Source of the DNA: DATAUD01 sp036268455
GTDB taxonomy: Bacteria; Verrucomicrobiota; Verrucomicrobiia; Limisphaerales; Palsa-1400
Length of the DNA: 64,000 nt
Direction of reading: 5' to 3'
Assembly (NCBI GenBank): GCA_036268455.1
Contig: DATAUD010000029.1
Location: 1 to 64,000, forward strand
The notes beneath the pieces were generated by a model. The model searched no databases. It had not been told where the DNA came from and saw only the letters and a list, made by a program, of their open reading frames with translations. The position numbers and the translations under genes are program-made. Position 1 is the stretch's first letter. The number at the start of each line of letters is the position of its first letter. Below, piece after piece: positions 42,122-51,041 of the stretch.

Positions 42122-43057
42122 ATGAGCGTTACACGATCTACACTTACAGGCGGGCCGGCTTACGCGGTCTTTAACTCGAAAAACATCCAGTTTACCGGCG
42201 ATAGCAGAGTCGATGCGCCGATGGTCTGGGAGGACATCGATACGGCGCTTTACGGGAAGATAGACAAAATAGCGCGAGACCTTGTGGTCAAGGCGAAGGG
42301 GCGGCCGAGGTTCTACGATACGGCGGCGCTATCGACGATGTTTCCCTACCTTGCGGGAGTCAGCGGGACTCTATACCCGGGGAGTTCGGATGTTTCCTGC
42401 GCGTGGAATTCCAACAACGGCGATACGATCACGATTACCAGCGCGATTGTAGGGAAGATGCCGGAGCTGGAATTGAGTGTGAACGGGCCGGTGCTAGGCG
42501 AGATGGAAATCTGGGGGGTGATCGGGAACGGGATGGATCCCTCGAATAGCACGGCTTACTTCAGCAAATCCACGGGGAATAGCTTTTCGAACCCGGCTGT
42601 GCCGGGGACGGCGGTGATCGGGAACCAGGAGTTTACGGCGTCGTGGGGTAGCATCGGGGGGTTCACGAGCTTTCAAGCGCAGGAGAAGTGGACTATCAGC
42701 CATGAACTGGAGTTGCAGCCAGTGGAAATACAGGGAAGGACGCGGGCACTTCGGTTTGTGAGCTACCGGGCGATGGCGAAGTGCAAACCACTGGGACCTA
42801 CGATGGCGCAAATCGACGCGGCGCTCTATGCGCAGGGGAGCGGGGCGGCGGGAGGCTATCGACTGTCAACAAATGCGGCGAACCTTGTTATAAGCGGGAG
42901 CAATAGCATGACTATTACCGTGGGGAACGCGGGGATGGTGACGGAGGGGTTTGTCTTTGGAGGGAAGGCGCTGCGACAGGGGGAATTGGGATGGGTTAGC
43001 AGCCTCAATGTGGCCGGAGGGGGAATACCGGGGCAGGCGGCGCTTACACTGGCTTAA
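42122..43057 (+). CDS. Tail tube-like structural protein
   Basis: A 311-residue beta-rich protein: MSVTRSTLTGGPAYAVFNSK, NIQFTGDSRVDAPMVWEDID, then MPELELSVNGPVLGEMEIWG and ELELQPVEIQGRTRALRFVS. Its position after the neck genes and its all-beta pattern suggest a tube or tail-shaft subunit. I recognise no named family and no sheath gene accompanies it, which would suit a siphovirus-like tail. Confidence 0.45.
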   Translation: MSVTRSTLTGGPAYAVFNSKNIQFTGDSRVDAPMVWEDIDTALYGKIDKIARDLVVKAKGRPRFYDTAALSTMFPYLAGVSGTLYPGSSDVSCAWNSNNGDTITITSAIVGKMPELELSVNGPVLGEMEIWGVIGNGMDPSNSTAYFSKSTGNSFSNPAVPGTAVIGNQEFTASWGSIGGFTSFQAQEKWTISHELELQPVEIQGRTRALRFVSYRAMAKCKPLGPTMAQIDAALYAQGSGAAGGYRLSTNAANLVISGSNSMTITVGNAGMVTEGFVFGGKALRQGELGWVSSLNVAGGGIPGQAALTLA

Positions 43058-43134
43058 CAACGAAGAACGAATTTGGAACTCAGGAACTCAGGGAAAAGAC
43101 CTTAACCAAAAAACATTATAGAGAAGGAGAAGGC

Positions 43135-43431
43135 ATGATTATTCAATTATTTGCGAAACTTAAGGAGGCGGAGGAGATAGGGGCGGCAGCGTTGAAGGCG
43201 GCTCAGGCTGTCCATGACGCGGCTAGCAAGGCCGGCGGGGACCCGAGCGCGCTTGATTCGGGGCGGCATCAGATTGCGCTGGGGAGTGTTCGGACGGCGA
43301 TTGCTTATGTCGAAAGCATTCTGGGGCCGGAGGCCACAACGGCGGCGAGGAACGCGATTGCGGCGGAGCAATCCGCAAGGACGGCGGAACAGGCGGCGGC
43401 ACAACATATCACTGAGGTGTCGGGCCAGTGA
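43135..43431 (+). CDS. Small alanine-rich helical protein (98 aa)
   Basis: Preceded by a strong AAGGAGAAGG ribosome site. It is Ala/Glu-rich: AKLKEAEEIGAAALKAAQAV, TAARNAIAAEQSARTAEQAA. Helical coiled-coil character. Its position after the tail-tube candidate fits a small tail-assembly chaperone, but there is no sequence support. Its TGA overlaps the GTG of the next gene. Confidence 0.5.
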   Translation: MIIQLFAKLKEAEEIGAAALKAAQAVHDAASKAGGDPSALDSGRHQIALGSVRTAIAYVESILGPEATTAARNAIAAEQSARTAEQAAAQHITEVSGQ

Positions 43432-43886
43432 AAATCACGATCACACCAACCGGCGGCACGGCTTTTACGCTTGCGGATGATTCCGTCAGCGTGGTCGCGG
43501 CCAGCCCGCAACTTAGCATGGGGAGCGGCGGACAGGTGAAGGAGGGCTTTGTCAACAAACAGAAACGGCGAGTGCAGGCAAGCCCGCTTTTTCGCGCGCC
43601 GTATCTGTTGAAGATACCGCGATTCAATTTTCAGAACCGGCTTTCGTTTACCGTGCAACGCTCGTTCAGCAGCGTTGAGGATTGCCTGGCGTTTATCGCG
43701 GGGCATCCGGATAACGTTCCTGCACAGGGCGAAATCCATATCCAGAATAATACGAGTAATGGAGAGACGCAGCGTTATTTGCCCAGCGCTGTGGTGGAGT
43801 CGGTGGAGTGCACACAGCATTCCGGGCTAAGTTGCAATTTTACTTATACCATTTCCGGCAACGGAGCGTGGCAGACGGCGCCGTGA
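43428..43886 (+). CDS. Unknown tail-like protein (152 aa)
   Basis: A GTG-started protein overlapping the previous stop by four bases. Beta-rich, with ITPTGGTAFTLADDSVSVVA near the start, NRLSFTVQRSFSSVEDCLAF and IAGHPDNVP in the middle, and LSCNFTYTISGNGAW at the end. The ITPTGGT-x-F-x-L pattern recalls small tail-terminator or distal-tail proteins. No family recognised. Confidence 0.5.
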   Translation: MKITITPTGGTAFTLADDSVSVVAASPQLSMGSGGQVKEGFVNKQKRRVQASPLFRAPYLLKIPRFNFQNRLSFTVQRSFSSVEDCLAFIAGHPDNVPAQGEIHIQNNTSNGETQRYLPSAVVESVECTQHSGLSCNFTYTISGNGAWQTAP

Positions 43887-43896
43887 CATTTGACAT

Positions 43897-44544
43897 ATGA
43901 GCACTTCACTTACACCACTTCCCATCCGGCTATTTTGCGATCTTGCGACGCCGACAACACGAATCGACGTGAATCGCAACGCGGCGCCGGCGTTCTACCG
44001 CGGGGACGATATACAGATTGATATTGGAATAGGACAGAACGGGTCGCTTCTGGCGCCGACGATTGCCAGCTCGGGGGCCGGCGGAATAGCATCGGTGACT
44101 TGCCAGATTTTCGCGGCGGAGAATGACGCGAACGCTCCGATGATGTCGTGCACAGTAGCGGCGGGGGCGATGAACCTGGCGCTGACCCAGGCGAATTGGA
44201 ACGCGGGAGGGAGCGCGAACAGCCATGCTCAATTTGTTTTTCCGAACAGCCAGACGGCAATCAGCCTGAATGGGGCGGCGAGCGTCAACTATTGGCTGCG
44301 AATTACCGCGCAGACCACGGATACAACCGCGCGGACCATTACGCTGCTAGACGGTCCCATAACGGTGAAGGACGGGCCGATCAGCACGGCGAGCGCGCCG
44401 CCCCTGGCGCAATTTCGATTTTATATGGTGGCGGGACAAACGGTTCCGCAATTGCTAGACACAACGACGGGACTCTATCACACGCTTGGGATTATGAATG
44501 ATGAGGGCGTGCTGACACTTCAACTTTCTGACGCAGGATATTAA
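43897..44544 (+). CDS. Unknown beta-rich cassette protein (215 aa)
   Basis: A 215-residue beta-rich protein with APAFYRGDDIQIDIGIGQNG near residues 29-48 and a repetitive stretch TARTITLLDGPITVKDGPIS. The phrase F-Y-R-G-D-D-I resembles the opening of receptor-binding or baseplate beta proteins. It may form part of the tail tip. The gene before and after are on the same strand with 10 and 3 base gaps. Confidence 0.45.
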   Translation: MSTSLTPLPIRLFCDLATPTTRIDVNRNAAPAFYRGDDIQIDIGIGQNGSLLAPTIASSGAGGIASVTCQIFAAENDANAPMMSCTVAAGAMNLALTQANWNAGGSANSHAQFVFPNSQTAISLNGAASVNYWLRITAQTTDTTARTITLLDGPITVKDGPISTASAPPLAQFRFYMVAGQTVPQLLDTTTGLYHTLGIMNDEGVLTLQLSDAGY

Positions 44545-44547
44545 CCT

Positions 44548-46512
44548 ATGAAAAGACAAGGTGGAATTGGAAGATTATCATTGAGAATTTGTTGCCTTTT
44601 ATTGCCGCTCTGCGTTTCGGCGCAGGGCGCCATCAGCACGAACAAAGAGTTTGTGCTTAATAGCGGGTCAAGCGGAACCACCGTGAACGCGCTGCCCCCC
44701 GACGAGACTAATTTTTTCGCGGTCAATAGCAATCTTTTGAACCAGTCCGTCGCGGCAAGCAGCGGAGCGGGTGGAGGCGGCGCGTTGAATTTTGCCACGA
44801 ATAACCTTAATGCCGTCATTACCAACAACGAAGCAGGAAATGTAACCCTGAATGGAGCCATCCTGTCAGTAGGAGGAGCGACGCGATTGGATAGCTCGGC
44901 GATTTTTACCGATGGCACGGGGGACATGCAAATCAACGGAAGTTTGAACGTCAGCCAGGCCGATGGCAGCCCGAACCACATAGACGGCAATGCGGGAGGG
45001 GTGAACATAATTGCCAGACAGGAGGCGTTTGACGTGTGGGGTTATGGGGCGCCCGGCGCGGATTATGATCTGGACCTTGGCGTTTTTGCGGTGAGCAATT
45101 ATGAAGGCTACTCAGTGATCATTGGGTCTCACGGAAGCATTCAATATTCATCGGTGTGGCAGCCGTGGACGAATGTCACCGGGGTGGCCAGCCCGTATAG
45201 CGCCGATCGGGGTGACCTTCAGATAGTCGATAACATGAGCGCGGAGAGCGGAAACAAGGAGATCATGCTCCCGCAAGCCACTGTCATGTTTGCCGACACC
45301 GAACAAAATGACATTAACTGGACTTTCGTGCGCGATGGAGCGGCGCTAGGACCCGCTTACTATGACCGCTGGTACTCCATTTATAACTTAGGCAGCAATA
45401 CGGCGCACACACTGTCGGTTTGCACGGCGGACCATATCGCCTTCACAAACTACGGGGGGCAGGTTAATGGGACAAACATTCAAATCCCAAACATGACAAA
45501 GGCCGTGTTTACCACTTTCGGAACCAATGGAGTTGTAGAACTTAGTCCGCTAGGGCCATACAATGCCTATGGGTCCGGATTGTCCAACGCCATCTATTCC
45601 ATTGGTCAGGCGAATGGCTGGGGAAGCGGCGGAGGAAGCGGGACTGTCATCAGCGTCGCGGCGGCGGCCGACTCGGCAAATGTGGTGTCGTGGTCCGGCA
45701 GTCCGATCACGAGCGGCGGAACTTTGACGCCTACGTTCGCGAAGATGTCGTCGTCACAATTTGGAGTCGGGAAGGCGGATGGCTCCAGTATTACGGCGAG
45801 TTCGGGAGTTCTTAGTGTGGGAAGCGTAGCCGGTTTGGATATTACCGGGACGATCCCAGCGTCGGCGTTGCAATTTGCGACGAACAACGCGAACACGATG
45901 GTGACGAACAATAACGCGGGCGCAGTGCAACTTAACGGCGGCCTGAATATTATCGGAAACCTCAAGACGAGCGGCACATTCACTTCCGACAACACGGATA
46001 TCTCCTCAAGCGGCACCGGAAACCTTACGGCGTTTTCCTTTCTCGCTGTCAATACGCCGGGCTACGCCGGCGACGGTTCCGGACTGACCGGACTGCGTTA
46101 CCCTGCTCTTGTTGTCACCGATTATTTTGGCAATCTCACCACCGTCCAATGTCTCAACGGATCAGGGAGCACAGGCACGGGCGCCGGGATTTCCAATTGG
46201 GCGCCCAACCTTTACACCAACACCTATTGGTTCGTTATCTCGAATAACATCTGTCTGACCAATGACGGCAGTCCCGGCCAATACCTCAACATGCCCGCGC
46301 AACACGGCGATCTGGACCTCATGTTGCGCAACACCAACGCCGCCGCGACGTATTACATTTCGTGGTTTGGCCTAGGAGCCAGCAACTTCAACGGGGGACT
46401 CACCAACGACTGGCCGCTCACCAACTCCCAAGGATGGTTTCATTTTCACATGACCGTCCACGCCCGCAATTTTTCCAACTCGGTCTGGGAAGGAACCAAT
46501 CCGCAACTATGA
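44548..46512 (+). CDS. Tail-fibre-like protein with Sec signal peptide (654 aa)
   Basis: The N-terminus, MKRQGGIGRLSLRICCLLLP with LCVSAQGA following, is a classic signal peptide with a cleavage site after SAQG or ALA-like residues. The body is low-complexity Asn/Gly/Thr-rich with repeated N-x-N-A-x-x-T-N-N-x-A-G motifs at about residues 85-97 and 448-458, resembling fibre repeats (FATNNLNAVITNN and FATNNANTMVTNN). The C-terminus (about 500-654) is a beta domain (FHFHMTVHARNFSNSVWEG). Fibre-like repeats are usual for phage tails, but phage fibres are not secreted, so this is a notable exception. Its stop overlaps the next start. Confidence 0.55.
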   Translation: MKRQGGIGRLSLRICCLLLPLCVSAQGAISTNKEFVLNSGSSGTTVNALPPDETNFFAVNSNLLNQSVAASSGAGGGGALNFATNNLNAVITNNEAGNVTLNGAILSVGGATRLDSSAIFTDGTGDMQINGSLNVSQADGSPNHIDGNAGGVNIIARQEAFDVWGYGAPGADYDLDLGVFAVSNYEGYSVIIGSHGSIQYSSVWQPWTNVTGVASPYSADRGDLQIVDNMSAESGNKEIMLPQATVMFADTEQNDINWTFVRDGAALGPAYYDRWYSIYNLGSNTAHTLSVCTADHIAFTNYGGQVNGTNIQIPNMTKAVFTTFGTNGVVELSPLGPYNAYGSGLSNAIYSIGQANGWGSGGGSGTVISVAAAADSANVVSWSGSPITSGGTLTPTFAKMSSSQFGVGKADGSSITASSGVLSVGSVAGLDITGTIPASALQFATNNANTMVTNNNAGAVQLNGGLNIIGNLKTSGTFTSDNTDISSSGTGNLTAFSFLAVNTPGYAGDGSGLTGLRYPALVVTDYFGNLTTVQCLNGSGSTGTGAGISNWAPNLYTNTYWFVISNNICLTNDGSPGQYLNMPAQHGDLDLMLRNTNAAATYYISWFGLGASNFNGGLTNDWPLTNSQGWFHFHMTVHARNFSNSVWEGTNPQL

Positions 46513-47261
46513 AATACCTTTTGCTTTCTATGCTGCTCCTTGCTGAAACAGCCTTGGCCGTCCCGTGGGCTGGGCTTCCTCTTAACCAGCCGGCGGCGCC
46601 TTCCCGGGGAGGAAGCGGTTGCGGCGCTCCGGTGGAATCTTCACATATCCTATTTTACTATCCGCTTGATGCTGTCAGCGGCGCCACAAGTCCCGATGTT
46701 TCCGGCAACGGAAATACGCTAAATTTGACCGGGTCACCCGCTGTCGTTGCGGGGAAAGTAACAAATGCAATGTCATTCAACGGCGGCGGCCAGTATGCGG
46801 AATCGGCCAACCCGGTGACGACCGGCAATAGCTTCAGCATCGCGTGCTGGGTTTATCCCACTGAGGCAACCGAGACCGCGTACGCGAGGATAGCGGAGAC
46901 CACCTACGTCAACGGACTTTTTCTTGGTTTTGAAGGCACTGGAACCAAATTTTGTTTTTCCTGGAATGATGGAGGTTTGACACTTGTCTCCGGCGCAATT
47001 ACCGCAAACACTTGGTATCACATTGTCGCCACCGTCAATTCATCCGGCGTCGGCACCCTCTACGTCAATGGTTCAAGCCAGGGCACACTTGGGTTCACGG
47101 CTGGATCGACCACCGGCCCGCTGTATATCGCGACCTATTCAATGTCGCCAAATAGCTACAGCTTCCAAGGCTACATTGACAACGTCATAGGATGGAGTGC
47201 GGTTCTAAGCGGAACCGAGGTCACCGCGGAATACAATGCCGGACTTGCCGGATGCCCATGA
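46509..47261 (+). CDS. LamG/concanavalin-type domain protein with signal peptide
   Basis: A 250-residue protein. KYLLLSMLLLAETALAVPWA is a clear signal peptide. The rest is a LamG/laminin-G-like jelly roll: ILFYYPLDAVSGATSPDVSG, GNGNTLNLTG, AMSFNGGGQYAESANPVTTG, NSFSIACWVYPTE, and ANTWYHIVATVNSSGVGTLY with the final YIDNVIGWSAVLSGTEV. LamG domains bind carbohydrates or proteins outside the cell. The gene overlaps the preceding fibre-like gene by four bases, so both are made together. Confidence 0.75.
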   Translation: MKYLLLSMLLLAETALAVPWAGLPLNQPAAPSRGGSGCGAPVESSHILFYYPLDAVSGATSPDVSGNGNTLNLTGSPAVVAGKVTNAMSFNGGGQYAESANPVTTGNSFSIACWVYPTEATETAYARIAETTYVNGLFLGFEGTGTKFCFSWNDGGLTLVSGAITANTWYHIVATVNSSGVGTLYVNGSSQGTLGFTAGSTTGPLYIATYSMSPNSYSFQGYIDNVIGWSAVLSGTEVTAEYNAGLAGCP

Positions 47262-47347
47262 AAACATTTGCCATACTCTTTGCGACTCTGATGCTCCGCA
47301 CCTCTGCGCCGCAAGCCCGGAGCAACCGCCAAACTCAGCCAAAATAA
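47258..47347 (+). CDS. Very short signal-peptide-like product (29 aa)
   Basis: Its ATG overlaps the LamG gene stop. It encodes MKTFAILFATLMLRTSAPQA followed by RSNRQTQPK, resembling a signal peptide plus a nine-residue basic tail. The next gene begins seven bases later. It may be a coupling ORF or a remnant of an exported protein. Confidence 0.35.
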   Translation: MKTFAILFATLMLRTSAPQARSNRQTQPK

Positions 47348-47354
47348 ACTCGCC

Positions 47355-47963
47355 ATGCCTCTCTCTCGCGCGGATTTTCAAATCAAAATACTTGACGGCA
47401 TTAAAGCCGAGGCCGGACAGGCCGTTGAGACGGTCAAAGAATTGGCGAGCGGCTCGCCACAACCCGGGGAAACGGCCGATTTGCGGCGGGAAGCGGAGGG
47501 GAATTCCGATTCCATTTCCACCGGCGGCGGCGGTCGTAATTTGAAGGGGGAGGCGGATGGGGGGCCAGATGAATTGGGAGCGCAGCCATTGAGGAATTTA
47601 CCCCCCGCCGTTGAGCCGCCCGCCGGAACACCGGACGCCATCGAGCAAGCCCAACCCGAAACGAAAACCCACCGGGACGTCGCGACCGGCCGCGACGTCC
47701 CCCGATTTGAAGGGAGTGCCGATAATCGCGAAAACAGCGAGGAGCTCGGCGGTGTTCATGAGCAAACGCGGGCCGTGGAGCATCGGCTTACGCGGCAAAA
47801 GAACGCGACAGCGGGGCATTTGAGCCAAATTCACGAGGTCCTTGGGCGAATTTTAGATTTAACGGAGACGCAGTTGCTCGAAGCCGACGAAAAATTGGAG
47901 GCTGTGGAACAACGGGTGGCGCAGCTTGAAATGCGATACGGAAACAACCGAAACAGCCCATGA
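47355..47963 (+). CDS. Unknown low-complexity/coiled-coil cassette protein
   Basis: A 202-residue protein. Residues 1-40 are helical (RADFQIKILDGIKAEAGQAV), 40-130 are Gly/Pro/Glu-rich and disordered-like, and the C-terminus is a coiled coil (GRILDLTETQLLEADEKLEA, VEQRVAQLEMRYGNN). The size is much smaller than a tape-measure protein. Its stop overlaps the next ATG. Confidence 0.5.
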   Translation: MPLSRADFQIKILDGIKAEAGQAVETVKELASGSPQPGETADLRREAEGNSDSISTGGGGRNLKGEADGGPDELGAQPLRNLPPAVEPPAGTPDAIEQAQPETKTHRDVATGRDVPRFEGSADNRENSEELGGVHEQTRAVEHRLTRQKNATAGHLSQIHEVLGRILDLTETQLLEADEKLEAVEQRVAQLEMRYGNNRNSP

Positions 47964-50365
47964 CCTTTACGACGCTTAGTTACAACGGAGTGGAAAAGAC
48001 GCTGGCCGATTGGTCCATCTCGTCGGCGCGGCGCGAGGTCAGTAATCAGGCCGGCGACCACATCGCCTTTGACATGATGCTCGCCGCGGACGACGCCGAT
48101 CCATTCCCTTACGGCGCGCAAATCACCGTCCAGATCGGACGCACCACAACCAATGTCAACCCCATCAACCCCACACTGCCGCCCATCGGCGCAACCTACA
48201 GCGGCGGCGCAGTCTGGTTCGTGGGATATAGAGTTGACACCTTCCGCGCCGCCAGCCCCACACTCGAAAAACTCGCCTACAAATTCGCCGGGCCGTGGGA
48301 ATTTTTCTTCGAGCGCCTGGTCTTCCAGAAACTCTGGGCCACATGGAACGGAGTCGCCCAAGTCGCCGATTGGCGAAGCCAGGTAGTATTAGGCCAGAGC
48401 GTCAACGCGTTAATCGGCCCCGCCGACACCGTCTCCGGTTCATCGGCGACAAATCTGATGTCCATCGCCCAGCAAATAAAGGAGATCGGCCAATATGTCA
48501 TCAACGAAACAATCGCCAGCTACGGGTCCGCGCAAATCCAGGCGGACGTCAACACCGCGACGATTGACGGCACGAACTGGGACCTCTACGAAACACCAAC
48601 CGATCACTGCCTTATCCCGGACTTCATTGCGGGATTTGGCGTTTCCGGCCAAACATCCGCGAGCGCAAACATTAATACTGTCCTTCGAGCGCCGCTTGAC
48701 GCGGTCAACGATATTACTTGCGCAGAGGCAATGCGCCGAATGCTACGATGGATTGGCGCAATTGGCAGCCCTGTTGTCTGGTTCGACTACACGCAGTCTC
48801 CGCCGATGCTCAACATCAGCACCCGCGACCAACTCCCCGCCGTCACACTCCCCTTCATCGGACAAACCGCCGACTTCAAAATAAAACGCCGCGACGATCT
48901 GGTCCCGGCCGCCATCGCCCTCAAATTCCGCATCAGCGGCAGCAGCGGCGTCCAAGTCGTCAACGACATCGCCACTACCATCAGCGGCAGCGTCGTGGAA
49001 GGAATCGGCTTGACAGGTTTGCTGCAAAGCCCCGCCCAGTTAGTAGCGGGCGACCCGTCCACCACCAACCTCGGCGGCGCCATCAACACCACGCTTTCCA
49101 ACGCCGCCCGCACCTTCGCCGCCGCCTGCTCAACGATTGATTTTGAAGGCGGCCAAAGCCTCAGCGCCACCATCGCCAGCGTCGCCGTTGATATCGGCGA
49201 TCCGGGCAGCGACGGCAGCGCCGCAACATTCTGGCAAAACGTCTTTCCCGAACTCGCCGACGTCACCAGCCTCGCCCTTTACGACGCCACCGGCGCCCCC
49301 GTCACAGTCGTGGACGACAGCGGTGACGCCATCGACCTTGGCGTCTATCAATACCGTCTGACAGACGGCCAGGTCGCCCCCTGGATGAGCACAGGCGGTG
49401 GCGCGGGCGCGACCTTGCAAGCCACCGTCAAAGCCAAATTCACCTACACCGAGAAAGCCGCCGATGGCAGCGCCAGCGTCAACAGCAAAACCGTCCCCTA
49501 CCACGAAAAAACCGCCAAAATCACACTCACCAATTTGCCCGGCGGCACCTACGGAATCACCAGCGCCGGCGAAGTCATTCCCTACGGCCTCGCCGGTTAC
49601 ATCTACAACATCGAAAAAGACCTCCAATACGAAGGCACATTCACAATCCAGGAAATTGAAGTCACCGATCAATGCCCGATCGGCAACAACCTAAATTTGA
49701 GTCAAGTCGAAGGACAAGGACTCGCCGAATGGGCCACCATGAACGCCTGCGTCCAAAGCATCAGCTACGACCTTGCGGCCGGAAAAACCGTATTGACATT
49801 CGGACCCGCCGGACACCTGGGCGCAAAAGACTTTGTCGAGCGCTTGCGCGTCAATCGCGGGCCGCGGTGGTTCTACGAAATCGGCGGCAACCTCATCAAC
49901 AGCGCCGGCGGCAACGGCGCGCTGGGCAGCAACATCCCCAAACACGGCCCCAGCCCCGCGAACGCGATCACCAGCGTCCAGAGCCATCCCACCTCGATGA
50001 GCGATTGGCTCGCCAACCCCGGCACCGCCGGCCCCGCGGGAGTCACCATCGACGGCACCAACAGCGGCACAGCCTACGGAGGGACCGCGCCAGAAGCGCC
50101 GGTGGTTTATTGCGCCTACGGATCAGGCGGCGCCGTCACAAGTTGGGCATGGCTCGCCGGGAGCGCCTCACTCATACTAAAAAAAGGCAGCCTCGCCGCG
50201 CAAATTCAGTTAAGCGATCTCCCCACCGGATTCGCCACCAACAGCAGCGGGAACTACGTTCTTCAACTCCGCGAAGTCGCCGTCTGCAATAGCGACGGCA
50301 GCACCAGCTACGTCCAGGGATTGTTCAGCAAAAAATACACCTCGTCTTTGGGAAATTCCATATGA
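47960..50365 (+). CDS. Large tail-hub-like protein (801 aa)
   Basis: The largest cassette gene. The start, FTTLSYNGVEKTLADWSISS, ARREVSNQAGDHIAFDMML, resembles the barrel domain of phage hub or gp27-like proteins, where a D-W-S-I-S-x-A segment opens the fold. The middle (about 220-460) and the C-terminal part, with repeated Gly/Ser-rich beta strands (NAITSVQSHPTSMSDWLANP, TNSGTAYGG), probably form further beta domains. I recognise no lysozyme or peptidase motif. Base and codon usage shifts to more C-ending codons from here to 51.4 kb, unlike the genes before 46 kb. Confidence 0.5.
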   Translation: MTFTTLSYNGVEKTLADWSISSARREVSNQAGDHIAFDMMLAADDADPFPYGAQITVQIGRTTTNVNPINPTLPPIGATYSGGAVWFVGYRVDTFRAASPTLEKLAYKFAGPWEFFFERLVFQKLWATWNGVAQVADWRSQVVLGQSVNALIGPADTVSGSSATNLMSIAQQIKEIGQYVINETIASYGSAQIQADVNTATIDGTNWDLYETPTDHCLIPDFIAGFGVSGQTSASANINTVLRAPLDAVNDITCAEAMRRMLRWIGAIGSPVVWFDYTQSPPMLNISTRDQLPAVTLPFIGQTADFKIKRRDDLVPAAIALKFRISGSSGVQVVNDIATTISGSVVEGIGLTGLLQSPAQLVAGDPSTTNLGGAINTTLSNAARTFAAACSTIDFEGGQSLSATIASVAVDIGDPGSDGSAATFWQNVFPELADVTSLALYDATGAPVTVVDDSGDAIDLGVYQYRLTDGQVAPWMSTGGGAGATLQATVKAKFTYTEKAADGSASVNSKTVPYHEKTAKITLTNLPGGTYGITSAGEVIPYGLAGYIYNIEKDLQYEGTFTIQEIEVTDQCPIGNNLNLSQVEGQGLAEWATMNACVQSISYDLAAGKTVLTFGPAGHLGAKDFVERLRVNRGPRWFYEIGGNLINSAGGNGALGSNIPKHGPSPANAITSVQSHPTSMSDWLANPGTAGPAGVTIDGTNSGTAYGGTAPEAPVVYCAYGSGGAVTSWAWLAGSASLILKKGSLAAQIQLSDLPTGFATNSSGNYVLQLREVAVCNSDGSTSYVQGLFSKKYTSSLGNSI

Positions 50366-50451
50366 GCAAAAAAACTCGCGCAGAGATGCAGAGAGCACAG
50401 AGAAGGCAACACTCCGCGAACTGGGCGCCTCCGCGCGATAAATTCTTATGA
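50362..50451 (+). CDS. Very short coupled frame (29 aa)
   Basis: ATGA overlaps at both ends: the start overlaps the hub-like gene stop and the stop overlaps the next gene's ATG. The product MSKKTRAEMQRAQRRQHSAN plus WAPPRDKFL is basic. Such geometry suggests a translational relay rather than a functional peptide, but a short regulatory peptide is possible. Confidence 0.35.
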   Translation: MSKKTRAEMQRAQRRQHSANWAPPRDKFL

Positions 50452-51041
50452 GTTCCTTCCTCGGCAACTGCCTCAGCGGCCTCCCCAAACAAACTGACTG
50501 GACCTTCAGCCTGGACGGAAGTTCCGGCACGTGCGCCGACTGCGCCAACGCCTTGATTTATCTCAACGCGCAAACCCCCGACTGGGGCAACGAATACAAC
50601 GGCACATTTAACACCCCCGCCTCCACCGTTCCCGACAGCGAAAGCAGCTACACCATAGGCAGCCCCGGCAGCGTCGATATTTACTCCTCCTGGAACTGCC
50701 AATATCCCACCTTCATAAAAAACGCCATTCTCTGCAAAGACCCGACACTCTACTGCGTAGCAGCGTGGACCGTCGGCGGCACCTTTGGCGTTCAAAACAC
50801 CTGCATCCTCAGCGGAGTGCCCGCCGTCTGCGGAGTCAGCGGCCCCGCCTTTGAATACAACCTTCCCCTCCCCAGCATCGACGGCTGCGACGCCGTAAAC
50901 AACCCCTCCATTTATTACGGCCTCTATGACGATGCCGGATGGGCCGCCGCGTGCAGCGAAGGCGAAATCCCCGGCGATCTCCAAGACCCCAGCGCCTGCA
51001 ACGACCTCCCCAACGATCCTTTCGATGACGAAGACCCATGA
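50448..51041 (+). CDS. Cysteine-containing unknown cassette protein (197 aa)
   Basis: A 197-residue protein with about a dozen cysteines spread through it (NCLSGLPKQTDW, GTCADCANALIYLN, YSSWNCQYPTFIKNAILC, DPTLYCVAAW, NTCILSGVPAVCGV, GCDAVNN, AACSEG, ACNDLP). The even spread suggests disulfides and hence an oxidising, extracytoplasmic location, although no signal peptide is seen. The C-terminus is acidic (DPFDDEDP). No family recognised. It overlaps both neighbours by four bases. Confidence 0.5.
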   Translation: MSSFLGNCLSGLPKQTDWTFSLDGSSGTCADCANALIYLNAQTPDWGNEYNGTFNTPASTVPDSESSYTIGSPGSVDIYSSWNCQYPTFIKNAILCKDPTLYCVAAWTVGGTFGVQNTCILSGVPAVCGVSGPAFEYNLPLPSIDGCDAVNNPSIYYGLYDDAGWAAACSEGEIPGDLQDPSACNDLPNDPFDDEDP

